A DNA stretch of 64,000 bases from CAYUPI01 sp964446585 (GTDB lineage: Bacteria; Verrucomicrobiota; Verrucomicrobiia; Limisphaerales; UBA8199), in NCBI GenBank assembly GCA_964446585.1, contig CAYUPI010000024.1, forward strand, positions 1 to 64,000. The letters run 5' to 3'. Each line of letters opens with the position of its first letter. The stretch's first letter is position 1. This document shows, in pieces, positions 33,774 through 39,910 of this stretch. A model generated the notes under the pieces. It was not told where the DNA came from. It made no database searches and was given only the letters and a program-made list of their open reading frames with translations. The translations under genes were made by a program, and so were the position numbers.

Positions 33774-33780
33774 GTTAGCA
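33774..33780 (-). other. attC9, R'' half only
   Basis: GTTAGCA on the plus strand (TGCTAAC on the minus strand) matches the start TTAGCA of cassette 9. No pairing R' half was found in the 100 bases further on, so the terminal site is decayed or was cut by a past event. The array ends here. Confidence 0.45.
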
Positions 33781-33808
33781 GATCCAGGTCTCATGTTGAT
33801 GCAAGAAT

Positions 33809-34237
33809 CTAAAGATGTGCAGCGCTTAGAACCAATAAGAGTCCAGCTACCAGCGCGAATATGACAGAGATGGCGTATCCCAATTTTTGAACTGTTAGCA
33901 GGGCCCAGGTACACTTATCCGAGATCTTGCTGTAGACCTCGGTGCGCAGAGCGGTCGAGCGCTCTTGGCTTGGCCAGGACCAAAAGAGATGCCGGTACGG
34001 CTGCCAAAGGTGCGGGTGCGATTGGCGCAACCTTGGCGCGAACATCGCTGTCGAGGCTAGCGCGAACGCCGCGCCGAACACAGTTACGAGTGCCAAGCAA
34101 TCCCTGGCATAGTCCCCGATTTGGGTGGCACGGGTGAGCGCGCCCACCCGGAAAAACAGGACGGCTGAGGCAATCGCAACTGCAGCTCCAACGATAACCA
34201 GCAGAAGTAAGCAAAGTCGGACACGATCGGTTGCCAT
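33809..34237 (-). CDS. Cassette 9: small membrane protein, unknown
   Basis: A 142-residue protein with three hydrophobic spans: LLLLVIVGAAVAIASAVLFF near the N-terminus, LALVTVFGAAFALASTAMF around residues 48-66, and GYAISVIFALVAGLLLVL at the C-terminus. The middle (about 70-110) is polar with Trp and His. No family is recognised. The gene starts 14 bases inside cassette 9, right after the R' box of attC8, a typical cassette layout. Confidence 0.65.
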   Translation of the reverse strand: MATDRVRLCLLLLVIVGAAVAIASAVLFFRVGALTRATQIGDYARDCLALVTVFGAAFALASTAMFAPRLRQSHPHLWQPYRHLFWSWPSQERSTALRTEVYSKISDKCTWALLTVQKLGYAISVIFALVAGLLLVLSAAHL

Positions 34238-34244
34238 AGTCGCC

Positions 34245-34334
34245 TGCTAACGAAGAGCGCAGCCACGCCGGGCCAGTGATGCCCAGCACGCCGCAGGACA
34301 GGCTCCCGGCGTTGGCTGGCGCGTTTTGTTGGCC
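34245..34334 (-). other. attC8 recombination site
   Basis: R' box is TGCTAAC on the plus strand (GTTAGCA on the minus) at 34245-34251; R'' is GTTGGCC/GGCCAAC at 34328-34334. The inner arms pair as GCGC-AGCCA-CGCCGGG with GCGCCAGCCAACGCCGGG, leaving two single extra bases on one arm, as in known attC sites. Confidence 0.8.
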
Positions 34335-34337
34335 ATG

Positions 34338-34745
34338 CTAGTCATAAAACATCAGAATCTCCTCCTTAAGGGTGTGGTGATTACACTTTGGGCACGAAAA
34401 GCGGTTAGTCGGGCTACCGTACGTTTGAAAGTCATAAACATAGTTCGTGCAGTTGGGACAGGGGAAAAGGTTTCCGCGCCCCGGAAGGGAGAGGTCCTGG
34501 GGAACCCAAATGGCCTTCAGATTCTGTGGCGGTGTGTCCTTGCGATTCCATGAAATGGAAACGAATTTCTTACAAGTGCAGCAGTAGCCGGTACGTTCCT
34601 CGACTAGCTTGCTACCGCCTGATTTGCACTTCGCTTCAAATTTGCATTCCCGATTTTCACACGTGAACTTTAGCTCAGACCCCGCAAAAGCATAAGTCGT
34701 CGCGAGAGTGAATAGGAATATACTAAGAATCGTTTTCGTTTTCAT
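34338..34745 (-). CDS. Cassette 8: secreted Cys-rich zinc-ribbon-like protein
   Basis: ATG 34745 starts a signal peptide (MKTKTILSIFLFTLATTYAFA); the frame is open upstream only through the R' box. The mature part has four Cys pairs: CENREC, CKSGG, CCTC and, near the end, CPNC and CPKC, which look like one or two small zinc ribbons. No family is recognised. The stop lies three bases before the R'' box of attC8. Likely an exported metal-binding protein, but function unknown. Confidence 0.7.
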   Translation of the reverse strand: MKTKTILSIFLFTLATTYAFAGSELKFTCENRECKFEAKCKSGGSKLVEERTGYCCTCKKFVSISWNRKDTPPQNLKAIWVPQDLSLPGRGNLFPCPNCTNYVYDFQTYGSPTNRFSCPKCNHHTLKEEILMFYD

Positions 34746-34754
34746 TTGTCTAAA

Positions 34755-34847
34755 GGCCAACGCTCGCTCTCACTGGCGCCCGGCTAACAAGCCTCGATAC
34801 GCAAACAGAGCGCCGTCCGGGCGGCCAGTGCAGAGCGTGGGTTAGAC
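34755..34847 (-). other. attC7 recombination site
   Basis: R' is GGCCAAC on the plus strand (GTTGGCC) at 34755-34761; R'' is GTTAGAC (GTCTAAC) at 34841-34847. The inner arms pair as ACGCTC...CACTGGC-GCCCGG with one extra C. Here R'' differs by one base from the cassette start TTAGGC. The 3' end of the cassette 7 ORF runs into the site. Confidence 0.75.
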
Positions 34848-35158
34848 AATTCGCGTTCGAGCTTTCGTGTCTTCAGATACATGGACAAAAGAATACTGGC
34901 AAAGGCTAATGCCGCGACCGACCCAGATGCAACGGCGAGCCAGTCAACCTTCTGAAAAGCAGTCCGGTCGCGCCAACGGACGTGAACGAGAGTCCCGGTA
35001 AGGAAAATCGTGAGAGGACTACCGACCATGAACACAGAGAGCCAAAAACCGGGCACTGACGTGTCGCCGTCGTGCATGAGGAAGACGACCGCGGCAACGA
35101 TCGAAAGCCCCGCTAAGGGAAGAATACCAATGCACAATGCAGACGGAGATGTTTTCAC
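34784..35158 (-). CDS. Cassette 7: small membrane protein, unknown
   Basis: GTG at 35158 starts a 124-residue protein with three hydrophobic spans: ALCIGILPLAGLSIVAAVVF, FWLSVFMVGSPLTIFLTG and WLAVASGSVAALAFASILLS. The last 30 residues are encoded within attC7, so the C-terminus may not be original. The start is 22 bases after the R' box of attC6. No family is recognised. Confidence 0.6.
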   Translation of the reverse strand: MKTSPSALCIGILPLAGLSIVAAVVFLMHDGDTSVPGFWLSVFMVGSPLTIFLTGTLVHVRWRDRTAFQKVDWLAVASGSVAALAFASILLSMYLKTRKLERELSNPRSALAARTALCLRIEAC

Positions 35159-35173
35159 GGTTCGCTGGGTGTT

Positions 35174-35266
35174 GCCTAACGATGCTGCGCAGTGGCGCGC
35201 CGCCAGTGACGCATGGATGCAAACAGGAACGCTATCGCCGCGTCCACTGCCGCAGCCTTGTTATGC
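35174..35266 (-). other. attC6 recombination site
   Basis: R' is GCCTAAC (GTTAGGC) at 35174-35180; R'' is GTTATGC (GCATAAC) at 35260-35266. Inner arms pair as GCTGCGC-AGTGG-CGCG with GCTGCGGCAGTGGACGCG, leaving two extra bases. The unusual GCATAAC box exactly matches the start TTATGC of cassette 6. Confidence 0.8.
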
Positions 35267-35270
35267 GAGC

Positions 35271-36077
35271 TCATTTCGACTTGGCACCCTCGCGACGAAT
35301 CGCGATCAGCCTCAGGGTTTCTTCGTCAAAGTCGCTGAGAGCTTCGTCACTGATGTGGCTCATGGTTTTAATTCGCGCCTCCCGGATGGATCCTTCAGTC
35401 TTCTTCCCGCTCCTCGCCTTGATAGAGGGCACGGGCTTGTCTTTCGGTGTCAATTTATCGCTGCGTGCGGCCAATTTGCGAGCAAAGTCTCGGCTCGCGG
35501 CAGGTTTGTCGCCCGCCTTGGCAAACCTTGCAATCGCATCATCGGATTCCGCCGTCTGCGCATACCAGAGCAAATATAAGAGGCTCTTTTGCGCCTCTGA
35601 ATTGGACTCAACTTCGAGGCGTTTCACCGCTCGATGGAGCCAGTTTTTGGAATCTGTCGGGAACAACATGATGATAAGGCAAAAGTCCTGCCCCAGCGTA
35701 AGAGCGTGTTCGGCAATAATCGCCTTGAACTTTGGGTCCTCGAGGACGTGAAATGCGGCGTCGGTAGTATCCTCGCCCAAAACCGCTAGGCGATGGACCT
35801 GGCGCAGGTAGGTCGTTTCGTCAACATCCCGCAGGTCACACCGGGCCACCGCCTGCAAGGCGGTGCGTCGATTTTCTGCCGTATCTTCCAACTCGAGCAG
35901 CAACATACTGCCATCGTAGAGGAAGAACTCGGGAACGTCCTTTTGCTTCAGTTGCTCCTTCAGTAGCGGAAGGTAGGTCTTGCGCTCCACTTTCGCCTTC
36001 TGCCAAAAGGCGTCGAGGGCTTTCGACCTCTGCCCTTGTTGTTCCTTGGTCAGCGTATGCGGACTAAAGGAGTACAC
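35271..36077 (-). CDS. Cassette 6: cytoplasmic-like unknown protein, probably 5'-truncated
   Basis: A 268-residue protein from GTG 36077 (GAGGAG eight bases upstream). It is polar and helical (KEQQGQRSKALDAFWQKAKV, EDTAENRRTALQAVA) with no family recognised. The frame continues open upstream of the GTG for about 17 codons (AKCCSEAGREEILA) without a start. Further 5', in another frame, is a stranded signal-peptide reading frame (36106-36279), so the gene originally began at 36279 and has since picked up a nonsense codon and a frameshift. The shorter product may still be made. Confidence 0.5.
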   Translation of the reverse strand: MYSFSPHTLTKEQQGQRSKALDAFWQKAKVERKTYLPLLKEQLKQKDVPEFFLYDGSMLLLELEDTAENRRTALQAVARCDLRDVDETTYLRQVHRLAVLGEDTTDAAFHVLEDPKFKAIIAEHALTLGQDFCLIIMLFPTDSKNWLHRAVKRLEVESNSEAQKSLLYLLWYAQTAESDDAIARFAKAGDKPAASRDFARKLAARSDKLTPKDKPVPSIKARSGKKTEGSIREARIKTMSHISDEALSDFDEETLRLIAIRREGAKSK

Positions 36078-36105
36078 CGCGAGGATCTCCTCACGGCCCG
36101 CCTCG

Positions 36106-36279
36106 CTACAGCATTTTGCGTTGAGCTATAGCCTCAAGGTGCATGAAAAAGGCCAGATTTTGTGCAGGATCTGCTAGATTTATCGGCTACAGTTTTATTG
36201 AAATCGCTCTAGCTTCTTGCGCCAAAGCTGGCCCACAACCCCAGACGAATGCCAGCCAGGGGATCAATAGTGATTTCAT
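36106..36279 (-). pseudogene. Broken 5' end of the cassette 6 gene
   Basis: ATG 36279, with GAGGATTGAGAA ahead of it, starts a good signal peptide (MKSLLIPWLAFVWGC then GPALAQ). A TAG (36187-36189) stops it after 30 codons, but the same frame continues with 26 sensible codons (PINLADPAQNLAFFMHLEAI) to a second TAG, beyond which the protein-like frame shifts into the 35271-36077 ORF. The 50-base distance from R' to this ATG is normal for a cassette, whereas 258 bases to the GTG is not. Confidence 0.6.
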
Positions 36280-36328
36280 TTCTCAATCCTCGAGGAAATC
36301 GAGATTCACGCATCGCTTCGGATTTATC

Positions 36329-36433
36329 GCATAACGATGAGGATCAGCCGTGACGAGCAGCCCGGGACTGACTCCCAAGCTTAGCAAGAGAATGCTCGCG
36401 CTGCTCGTCATCGGCTCCATCCGTTTGTTAACC
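36329..36433 (-). other. attC5 recombination site
   Basis: R' is GCATAAC (GTTATGC) at 36329-36335; R'' is GTTAACC (GGTTAAC) at 36427-36433. Inner arms AGCCG-TGACGAGCAG and AGCCGATGACGAGCAG pair with one extra A. Its arms are nearly the same as those of attC3. Confidence 0.82.
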
Positions 36434-36962
36434 CCAAATCCTCAAGAATCTCTTGAAGTTGAATAGTCAGCGGCAGCGGGAAGCCTTGAGGACCCTCGAC
36501 GAGCATGTATTTGTCACTCCCGAGTCTAGGCAAACCGCGTAACTGTTCGGGCGACCGAGTCTTGATCTCATTCTTGATGAGCTGGTTGCCAACGGAATAA
36601 ACATACTCCGACGCATCGTCGAACTGGTTGGTCACGTCACCATACGGAAAAGCAACAACTTTGAGCGATGCAACTAGACTGGTTACGCTCAAATCCTTCA
36701 AACGAGCCTTGATTTCGTCGAACATCGGCTTAGCAACTGCGCTAACTCGTTCATCGCGTGAGATGTTGCAACGAAACGGTCTTTCCTCCCATTTGTCGGT
36801 TAGCAGCTCTTGTTGGGCGTGAACGATGGCGTTGGAATATTTCCGCAGTCCTTCATCAAGGATGCTTGGTGTCTGCGGAGAACCCCCGGACGCGGCTGTT
36901 TTATCAGGAGACCTACTGCACCCGCAGAGCAGCAGTGCGTAAATGAAGAGGCATGCACGCAT
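36408..36962 (-). CDS. Cassette 5: lipoprotein, unknown
   Basis: ATG 36962, only a few bases from the R' box of attC4, starts MRACLFIYALLLCGCSRSPD with a lipobox LLCGC at residues 11-15. The 184-residue mature protein is helical and mixed-charge (DEGLRKYSNAIVHAQQELLT, RVSAVAKPMFDEIKARLKDL), with no family recognised. The last eight codons pass through the R'' box of attC5, and the stop lies inside the site. Confidence 0.7.
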   Translation of the reverse strand: MRACLFIYALLLCGCSRSPDKTAASGGSPQTPSILDEGLRKYSNAIVHAQQELLTDKWEERPFRCNISRDERVSAVAKPMFDEIKARLKDLSVTSLVASLKVVAFPYGDVTNQFDDASEYVYSVGNQLIKNEIKTRSPEQLRGLPRLGSDKYMLVEGPQGFPLPLTIQLQEILEDLGLTNGWSR

Positions 36963-36965
36963 TTG

Positions 36966-37055
36966 GGTTAACGTGACGCTGAGCGGTGCGCCGCCGAGGA
37001 CACACCAATACAAACAAAGATGCAGTCGGCGCATCCGCCCCAGCGAAAGTTAGAC
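36966..37055 (-). other. attC4 recombination site
   Basis: R' is GGTTAAC (GTTAACC) at 36966-36972; R'' is GTTAGAC (GTCTAAC) at 37049-37055. Inner arms pair as ACGCTGA-GCGG-TGCGCCG with TCGCTGGGGCGGATGCGCCG, with extra bases on one arm. Confidence 0.78.
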
Positions 37056-37061
37056 CGCCGG

Positions 37062-37367
37062 CTACAGGCCAGACATGAGCCAAACAAGTATAATCCCAGC
37101 GGCAGCATATGCAGCGGTTCGAGTTGCGGTTCCGCGCTCACAAAAGATGCTCTGAACCAATGCCCCTAGCAAGAGAGCGGCCGCTGACAGAACGTAGCCA
37201 GCGACGACCGCAGAGGCAACGACACCAGTGTTGTAACTCGTAGGAACTTGACTGGCGCTGTAAATACCGAAGAGCAGATACACGGGCAGCGCAGTCACCA
37301 CCCAAGCTTTAAACGGAAAGAGCGGCAGCGCCAGCCACTCGGAGCTCGTTTTCGGAAATACGTGCAT
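37062..37367 (-). CDS. Cassette 4: small membrane protein, unknown
   Basis: ATG 37367, six bases after the R' box of attC3, gives a 101-residue protein. It has three hydrophobic spans: LPLFPFKAWVVTALPVYLLF, VVASAVVAGYVLSAAALLLG and AAYAAAGIILVWLMSGL. The stop is seven bases from the R'' box. No family is recognised; the layout resembles a small inner-membrane YIP1-like or DUF-type protein, but that is not supported further. Confidence 0.65.
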   Translation of the reverse strand: MHVFPKTSSEWLALPLFPFKAWVVTALPVYLLFGIYSASQVPTSYNTGVVASAVVAGYVLSAAALLLGALVQSIFCERGTATRTAAYAAAGIILVWLMSGL

Positions 37368-37372
37368 GCTCG

Positions 37373-37477
37373 GTCTAACGAAGAGGATGAGCCGTGACGA
37401 GCAGTGCGTCAACGCGACGTCCTGAAAAAGGCTGGCGAACCGCGCTGCTCGTCATCGGCTCAATCCATTTGTTGGGC
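37373..37477 (-). other. attC3 recombination site
   Basis: R' is GTCTAAC (GTTAGAC) at 37373-37379; R'' is GTTGGGC (GCCCAAC) at 37471-37477. Inner arms GATGAGCCG-TGACGAGCAG and GATTGAGCCGATGACGAGCA pair with single extra T and A bases. The most regular site of the array, 105 bp. Confidence 0.85.
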
Positions 37478-37780
37478 TCATCGCAACTTGTGATCCGGAA
37501 TGCTACATCTCGGAGGCTCACCCAAGCGACCAAGGGTGTAGCTCCCACCTCTCGGACAACTCGGTACCGCCCTGCCTTCGCGCGTCATGTAACGCCGGAT
37601 GTCATCCCAAGTCACCGCCTCATTTGGAGTCCTATGGTGCTCCAGCATATCGAGCCTATACTGGTCCTTCGCCCCCTCTATCATTCGCAGGCGGCCGATG
37701 CAGGGGGTGCTTCCGAACGGGTCTGCTGGCTTACACCCGACGACAGCAAGCGTGAGGAGTGCGACTGTTAAGCATGTCAT
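37478..37780 (-). CDS. Cassette 3: pseudopilin-tail-like lipoprotein
   Basis: ATG 37780 starts MTCLTVALLTLAVVGC, a short lipoprotein leader. The mature 85 residues are similar in pattern to the C-terminal part of Verrucomicrobiota type II secretion/pseudopilin-like proteins: CIGRLRMIEGAKDQYRLDML, TWDDIRRYM, CPRGGSYTLGRLGEPPRCSI and final PDHKL. This domain is usually attached to a prepilin N-terminus, which here has been replaced by a lipobox. The stop touches the R'' box of attC3. Confidence 0.7.
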   Translation of the reverse strand: MTCLTVALLTLAVVGCKPADPFGSTPCIGRLRMIEGAKDQYRLDMLEHHRTPNEAVTWDDIRRYMTREGRAVPSCPRGGSYTLGRLGEPPRCSIPDHKLR

Positions 37781-37790
37781 GGCTACAGGA

Positions 37791-37882
37791 GCCCAACGGC
37801 CCGGCTCAGGCAGGCCGGGGCGATAGTGTTCGATGCTAACAGACGCGCAATCCCGGCCTTGCCTGCAGTCGGTTTGTTCGGC
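37791..37882 (-). other. attC2 recombination site
   Basis: R' is GCCCAAC (GTTGGGC) at 37791-37797; R'' is GTTCGGC (GCCGAAC) at 37876-37882. Inner arms CCCGGCT-CAGGC-AGGCCGGG and CCGACTGCAGGCAAGGCCGG pair with two extra bases on one side. Confidence 0.8.
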
Positions 37883-37886
37883 GATC

Positions 37887-38186
37887 TCACAGATGGCCTC
37901 CAATCATAAATTTGAAATTCGTGACCAGCACAACCCCCACAATGATAAAGATCGGAGCCATGACCACACTCAGTAATCCAGCGATCCCAGCCGGATACTC
38001 TGACGTTGGCCGTAACGCCCGCCAGCTCGCGAAGAAGAAGCTCAGAAATACCAGCGGCAGTGAACCAAAGAAGATGTAACTCAGAAACCAAAACAGGCGA
38101 ATCTTGACCTCAACGACAACAAGCAAGGCCCACAACAGCACGAACGCAAGAGCCACAAGACTGTTGTATGCGCAGAGACGTTTCAT
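37887..38186 (-). CDS. Cassette 2: small membrane protein, unknown
   Basis: ATG 38186, four bases after the R' box of attC1, gives a 99-residue protein with three hydrophobic spans: LVALAFVLLWALLVVVEV, FWFLSYIFFGSLPLVFLSFF and GIAGLLSVVMAPIFIIVGVV. The stop lies five bases before the R'' box. No family is recognised. Confidence 0.65.
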   Translation of the reverse strand: MKRLCAYNSLVALAFVLLWALLVVVEVKIRLFWFLSYIFFGSLPLVFLSFFFASWRALRPTSEYPAGIAGLLSVVMAPIFIIVGVVLVTNFKFMIGGHL

Positions 38187-38189
38187 CTC

Positions 38190-38284
38190 GCCGAACGTTC
38201 AGGTCACCGATGGCGGCCCGCCACAAACGCCCGAATTGCCAAGCGGCTCGACAGGGCCGCCATTCGGTGAAGCGCCGGTTAGGC
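38190..38284 (-). other. attC1 recombination site
   Basis: R' is GCCGAAC (GTTCGGC) at 38190-38196; R'' is GTTAGGC (GCCTAAC) at 38278-38284. Inner arms TCACCG-ATGGCGGCCC and TCACCGAATGGCGGCCC pair with one extra A. Confidence 0.82.
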
Positions 38285-38299
38285 AGCGGATTCGATTCA

Positions 38300-39004
38300 T
38301 CACTTGTCACTCCACTCGTAGTCATAGCCAGCCGGTGGTTCATAGAAGAACGAACTATTCCCAAAGCCTTTGATGCCGTTCCAATACATTGGGATAAAGC
38401 TCGCGTGTCCATCCACAAAGCTCATCACGTTCTTCGCATTGTTGAACTCGTACGGTTCGTTGCGTTCGTGAGTGCTCAGGCTGATCGCGCCGGAAATTTC
38501 TCCTTGCAAGACAAGCCGTGACGGCTGGCGCGTCGACGAAAACGGTTTCCCGCCCATTCGTGTGTCGGGTTCATCGGGAGCCAGGCCGTTAAAAAAATAA
38601 CTCGTGTGATGCGAGAACTCCTGGCGATAAAAACCTCTTCCGCTTGTTTTTTCCGACATTAAAAGCAAAAGCTCTCTAATCATTGGGTCTTCGCTGTTCC
38701 AATCATCTGCTGGACAAGCGAACACGGTATCATTTGTTGCTGCCGCACTCCGCGAGAGGTACGGCTGAAGACTGTCTTTGTAAGTAAAGAATATCTCTTC
38801 CTTGTTTGTCACGGCCCGGATGGCATCAGCGTGATCGTCGGCGTAAATGCGCATCGCAAGATTAATCTGACGCGCGTTGTTGATGCAGGCAGTTTTGCGG
38901 GCAGCGCCTTTGGCTTTGGAAAGCGCGGGCAAGAGCAACGCTGCCAAAATGGCAATGATGGAAATCACGACCAGCAGTTCAATCAATGTGAATCCACGCT
39001 TCAT
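38300..39004 (-). CDS. Cassette 1: prepilin-like protein (N-methylation leader)
   Basis: The 234-residue protein begins MKRGFTLIELLVVISIIAIL, a textbook type IV prepilin/pseudopilin leader with cleavage after Gly and methylated Phe, followed by LAALLLPALSKAKGAARKTA. The C-terminal part has FVDGHASF and YWNGIKGFG, the H-x-DG-type ending seen in the large Verrucomicrobiota/Planctomycetota family of DUF1559-type pseudopilins. It is the largest intact cassette gene and the start ATG lies 13 bases from the R' box at 39017-39023. Exported by a type II/IV pilus-like machine if the host has one. Confidence 0.88.
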   Translation of the reverse strand: MKRGFTLIELLVVISIIAILAALLLPALSKAKGAARKTACINNARQINLAMRIYADDHADAIRAVTNKEEIFFTYKDSLQPYLSRSAAATNDTVFACPADDWNSEDPMIRELLLLMSEKTSGRGFYRQEFSHHTSYFFNGLAPDEPDTRMGGKPFSSTRQPSRLVLQGEISGAISLSTHERNEPYEFNNAKNVMSFVDGHASFIPMYWNGIKGFGNSSFFYEPPAGYDYEWSDK

Positions 39005-39016
39005 CTGATTCGAACG

Positions 39017-39098
39017 GCCTAACAGTACAAATGGGACAAATTCACTGCGTTCGTAGGTGTTGCAAAGACAAAAACATGTCCTGGGCCTGCTGTTGGGC
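39017..39098 (-). other. attC0, outermost site (attC- or attI-like)
   Basis: R' is GCCTAAC (GTTAGGC) at 39017-39023, exactly the start of cassette 1. R'' is GTTGGGC (GCCCAAC) at 39092-39098. The arms share GCCYAACAG and GGACA but pair less well than the other sites. It may be the attC of a lost cassette, or an old attI. No gene follows on the far side. Confidence 0.55.
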
Positions 39099-39601
39099 GA
39101 CAGCGGTTCGTGGCAGAAGCAAATGCGATAGATTTGTCATTGCATGTTCGGCAGGACGTTGCAGAGACAAAAATCGCGTTGTGCTGATCTTGGCAGAGAT
39201 GCAAGGCCGGGACAGTATTCATGCGGGTAACATAGCAGAGTTTTGGGGAAATCTGAAACGTTGAATTGGACGGCAAAACGTGTCGGGTGTTCCGTGTTCG
39301 TGTTCCGTGAGGGCTGGAAACTGGATGCTAATTGCTGGATACTGGCTCCTGGGTGTCGGGAAAGAAAGTAGGACGGGTAGGACAAATCGGGCGAATCGGA
39401 CGGGGGGGGACGCAAGGCGAGTGCGCAGCACGGAATGCGGAGTGGGGAGTGCGGAATGGTAAATGGCCAGATTGCATATTGGGAATTTGAGATTTCAAGG
39501 TGGGTTTGAGAGGAGGAAGAGGAAGTGGCAGAGGCAGACCAAGCGCATGATGATGCTGTGCCTCACTCGACAAGTGTCAATTCCTCTTTTATTTTCGGTT
39601 T
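39099..39601. other. Gene-free stretch at the array edge
   Basis: No protein-like ORF is seen. A 25-base motif at 39050-39074 (inside attC0) recurs with changes at 39147-39173; both end GTTGCARAGACAAAAA, about 97 bases apart. The rest (39270-39550) is low-information sequence with repeated GGACGGG/GGAATGCGG-type words. The clpS promoter should lie near its end, but no clear one was found. Confidence 0.5.
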
Positions 39602-39910
39602 GTGGTCGAAACCGCTCAACCTGAAGCCCGGCCAGAAATCACGAGGGAAAGTGAGGAAAAGTCCAAATCCGGCCTGGAACCTGGTTACCTGGTCATCTGC
39701 TGGAATGACCCGGTCAACCTCATGACGTACGTCACCCACGTCTTCCAAAGGGTCTTCGGCTGGACCAGAAAGAAGGCCGAATTCCACATGCTCCAGGTCC
39801 ATGAGCAGGGCAAAAGCGTCCTGACGCGCGAAAGCATGGAAAAGGCCGAACACTACGTTCACCAGCTTCAGCGGTATAGCCTCCACGCGACCATGGAGCC
39901 CGACCAGTGA
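39602..39910 (+). CDS. clpS: ATP-dependent Clp protease adaptor ClpS
   Basis: The 102-residue protein has the ClpS core: GYLVICWNDPVNLMTYVTHV, then FGWTRKKAEFHMLQVHEQGK. The ND and H residues at the N-degron pocket are present. ClpS delivers proteins with N-terminal Leu, Phe, Tyr or Trp to ClpAP. The first 25 residues are a variable acidic tail with a GTG start at 39602. It overlaps the next ORF by four bases (GTGA) and lies in one operon with aat, which makes such N-degrons. Confidence 0.93.
   Translation: MVETAQPEARPEITRESEEKSKSGLEPGYLVICWNDPVNLMTYVTHVFQRVFGWTRKKAEFHMLQVHEQGKSVLTRESMEKAEHYVHQLQRYSLHATMEPDQ

Larger units (their letters stand above)
33774..39098 (-). mobile_element. Integron-type gene-cassette array without integrase (CALIN-like)
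   Basis: Nine consecutive minus-strand cassettes of about 400-1150 bases, each with one gene, are separated by attC-like sites of about 82-105 bp. Each site has R'' and R' boxes (core AAC and GTT) at its ends and inner arms that pair, with one or two extra bases on one arm. Cassette starts and their own R'' boxes are exact reverse complements in eight cases of nine: TTAGGC/GCCTAA, TTCGGC/GCCGAA, TTGGGC/GCCCAA, TTAGAC/GTCTAA, TTAACC/GGTTAA, TTATGC/GCATAA, TTGGCC/GGCCAA, TTAGCA/TGCTAA. This is the footprint of cassettes that circularised by recombination at the G/TT point. No IntI-type recombinase gene or attI is recognised. The array lies between prc and clpS. Confidence 0.85.

Noticed and set aside
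33894..33900. GTTAGCA box as the R'' of attC9
   Set aside because: It lies within the coding part of a predicted membrane span of cassette 9, whereas the box at 33774 lies after the stop.
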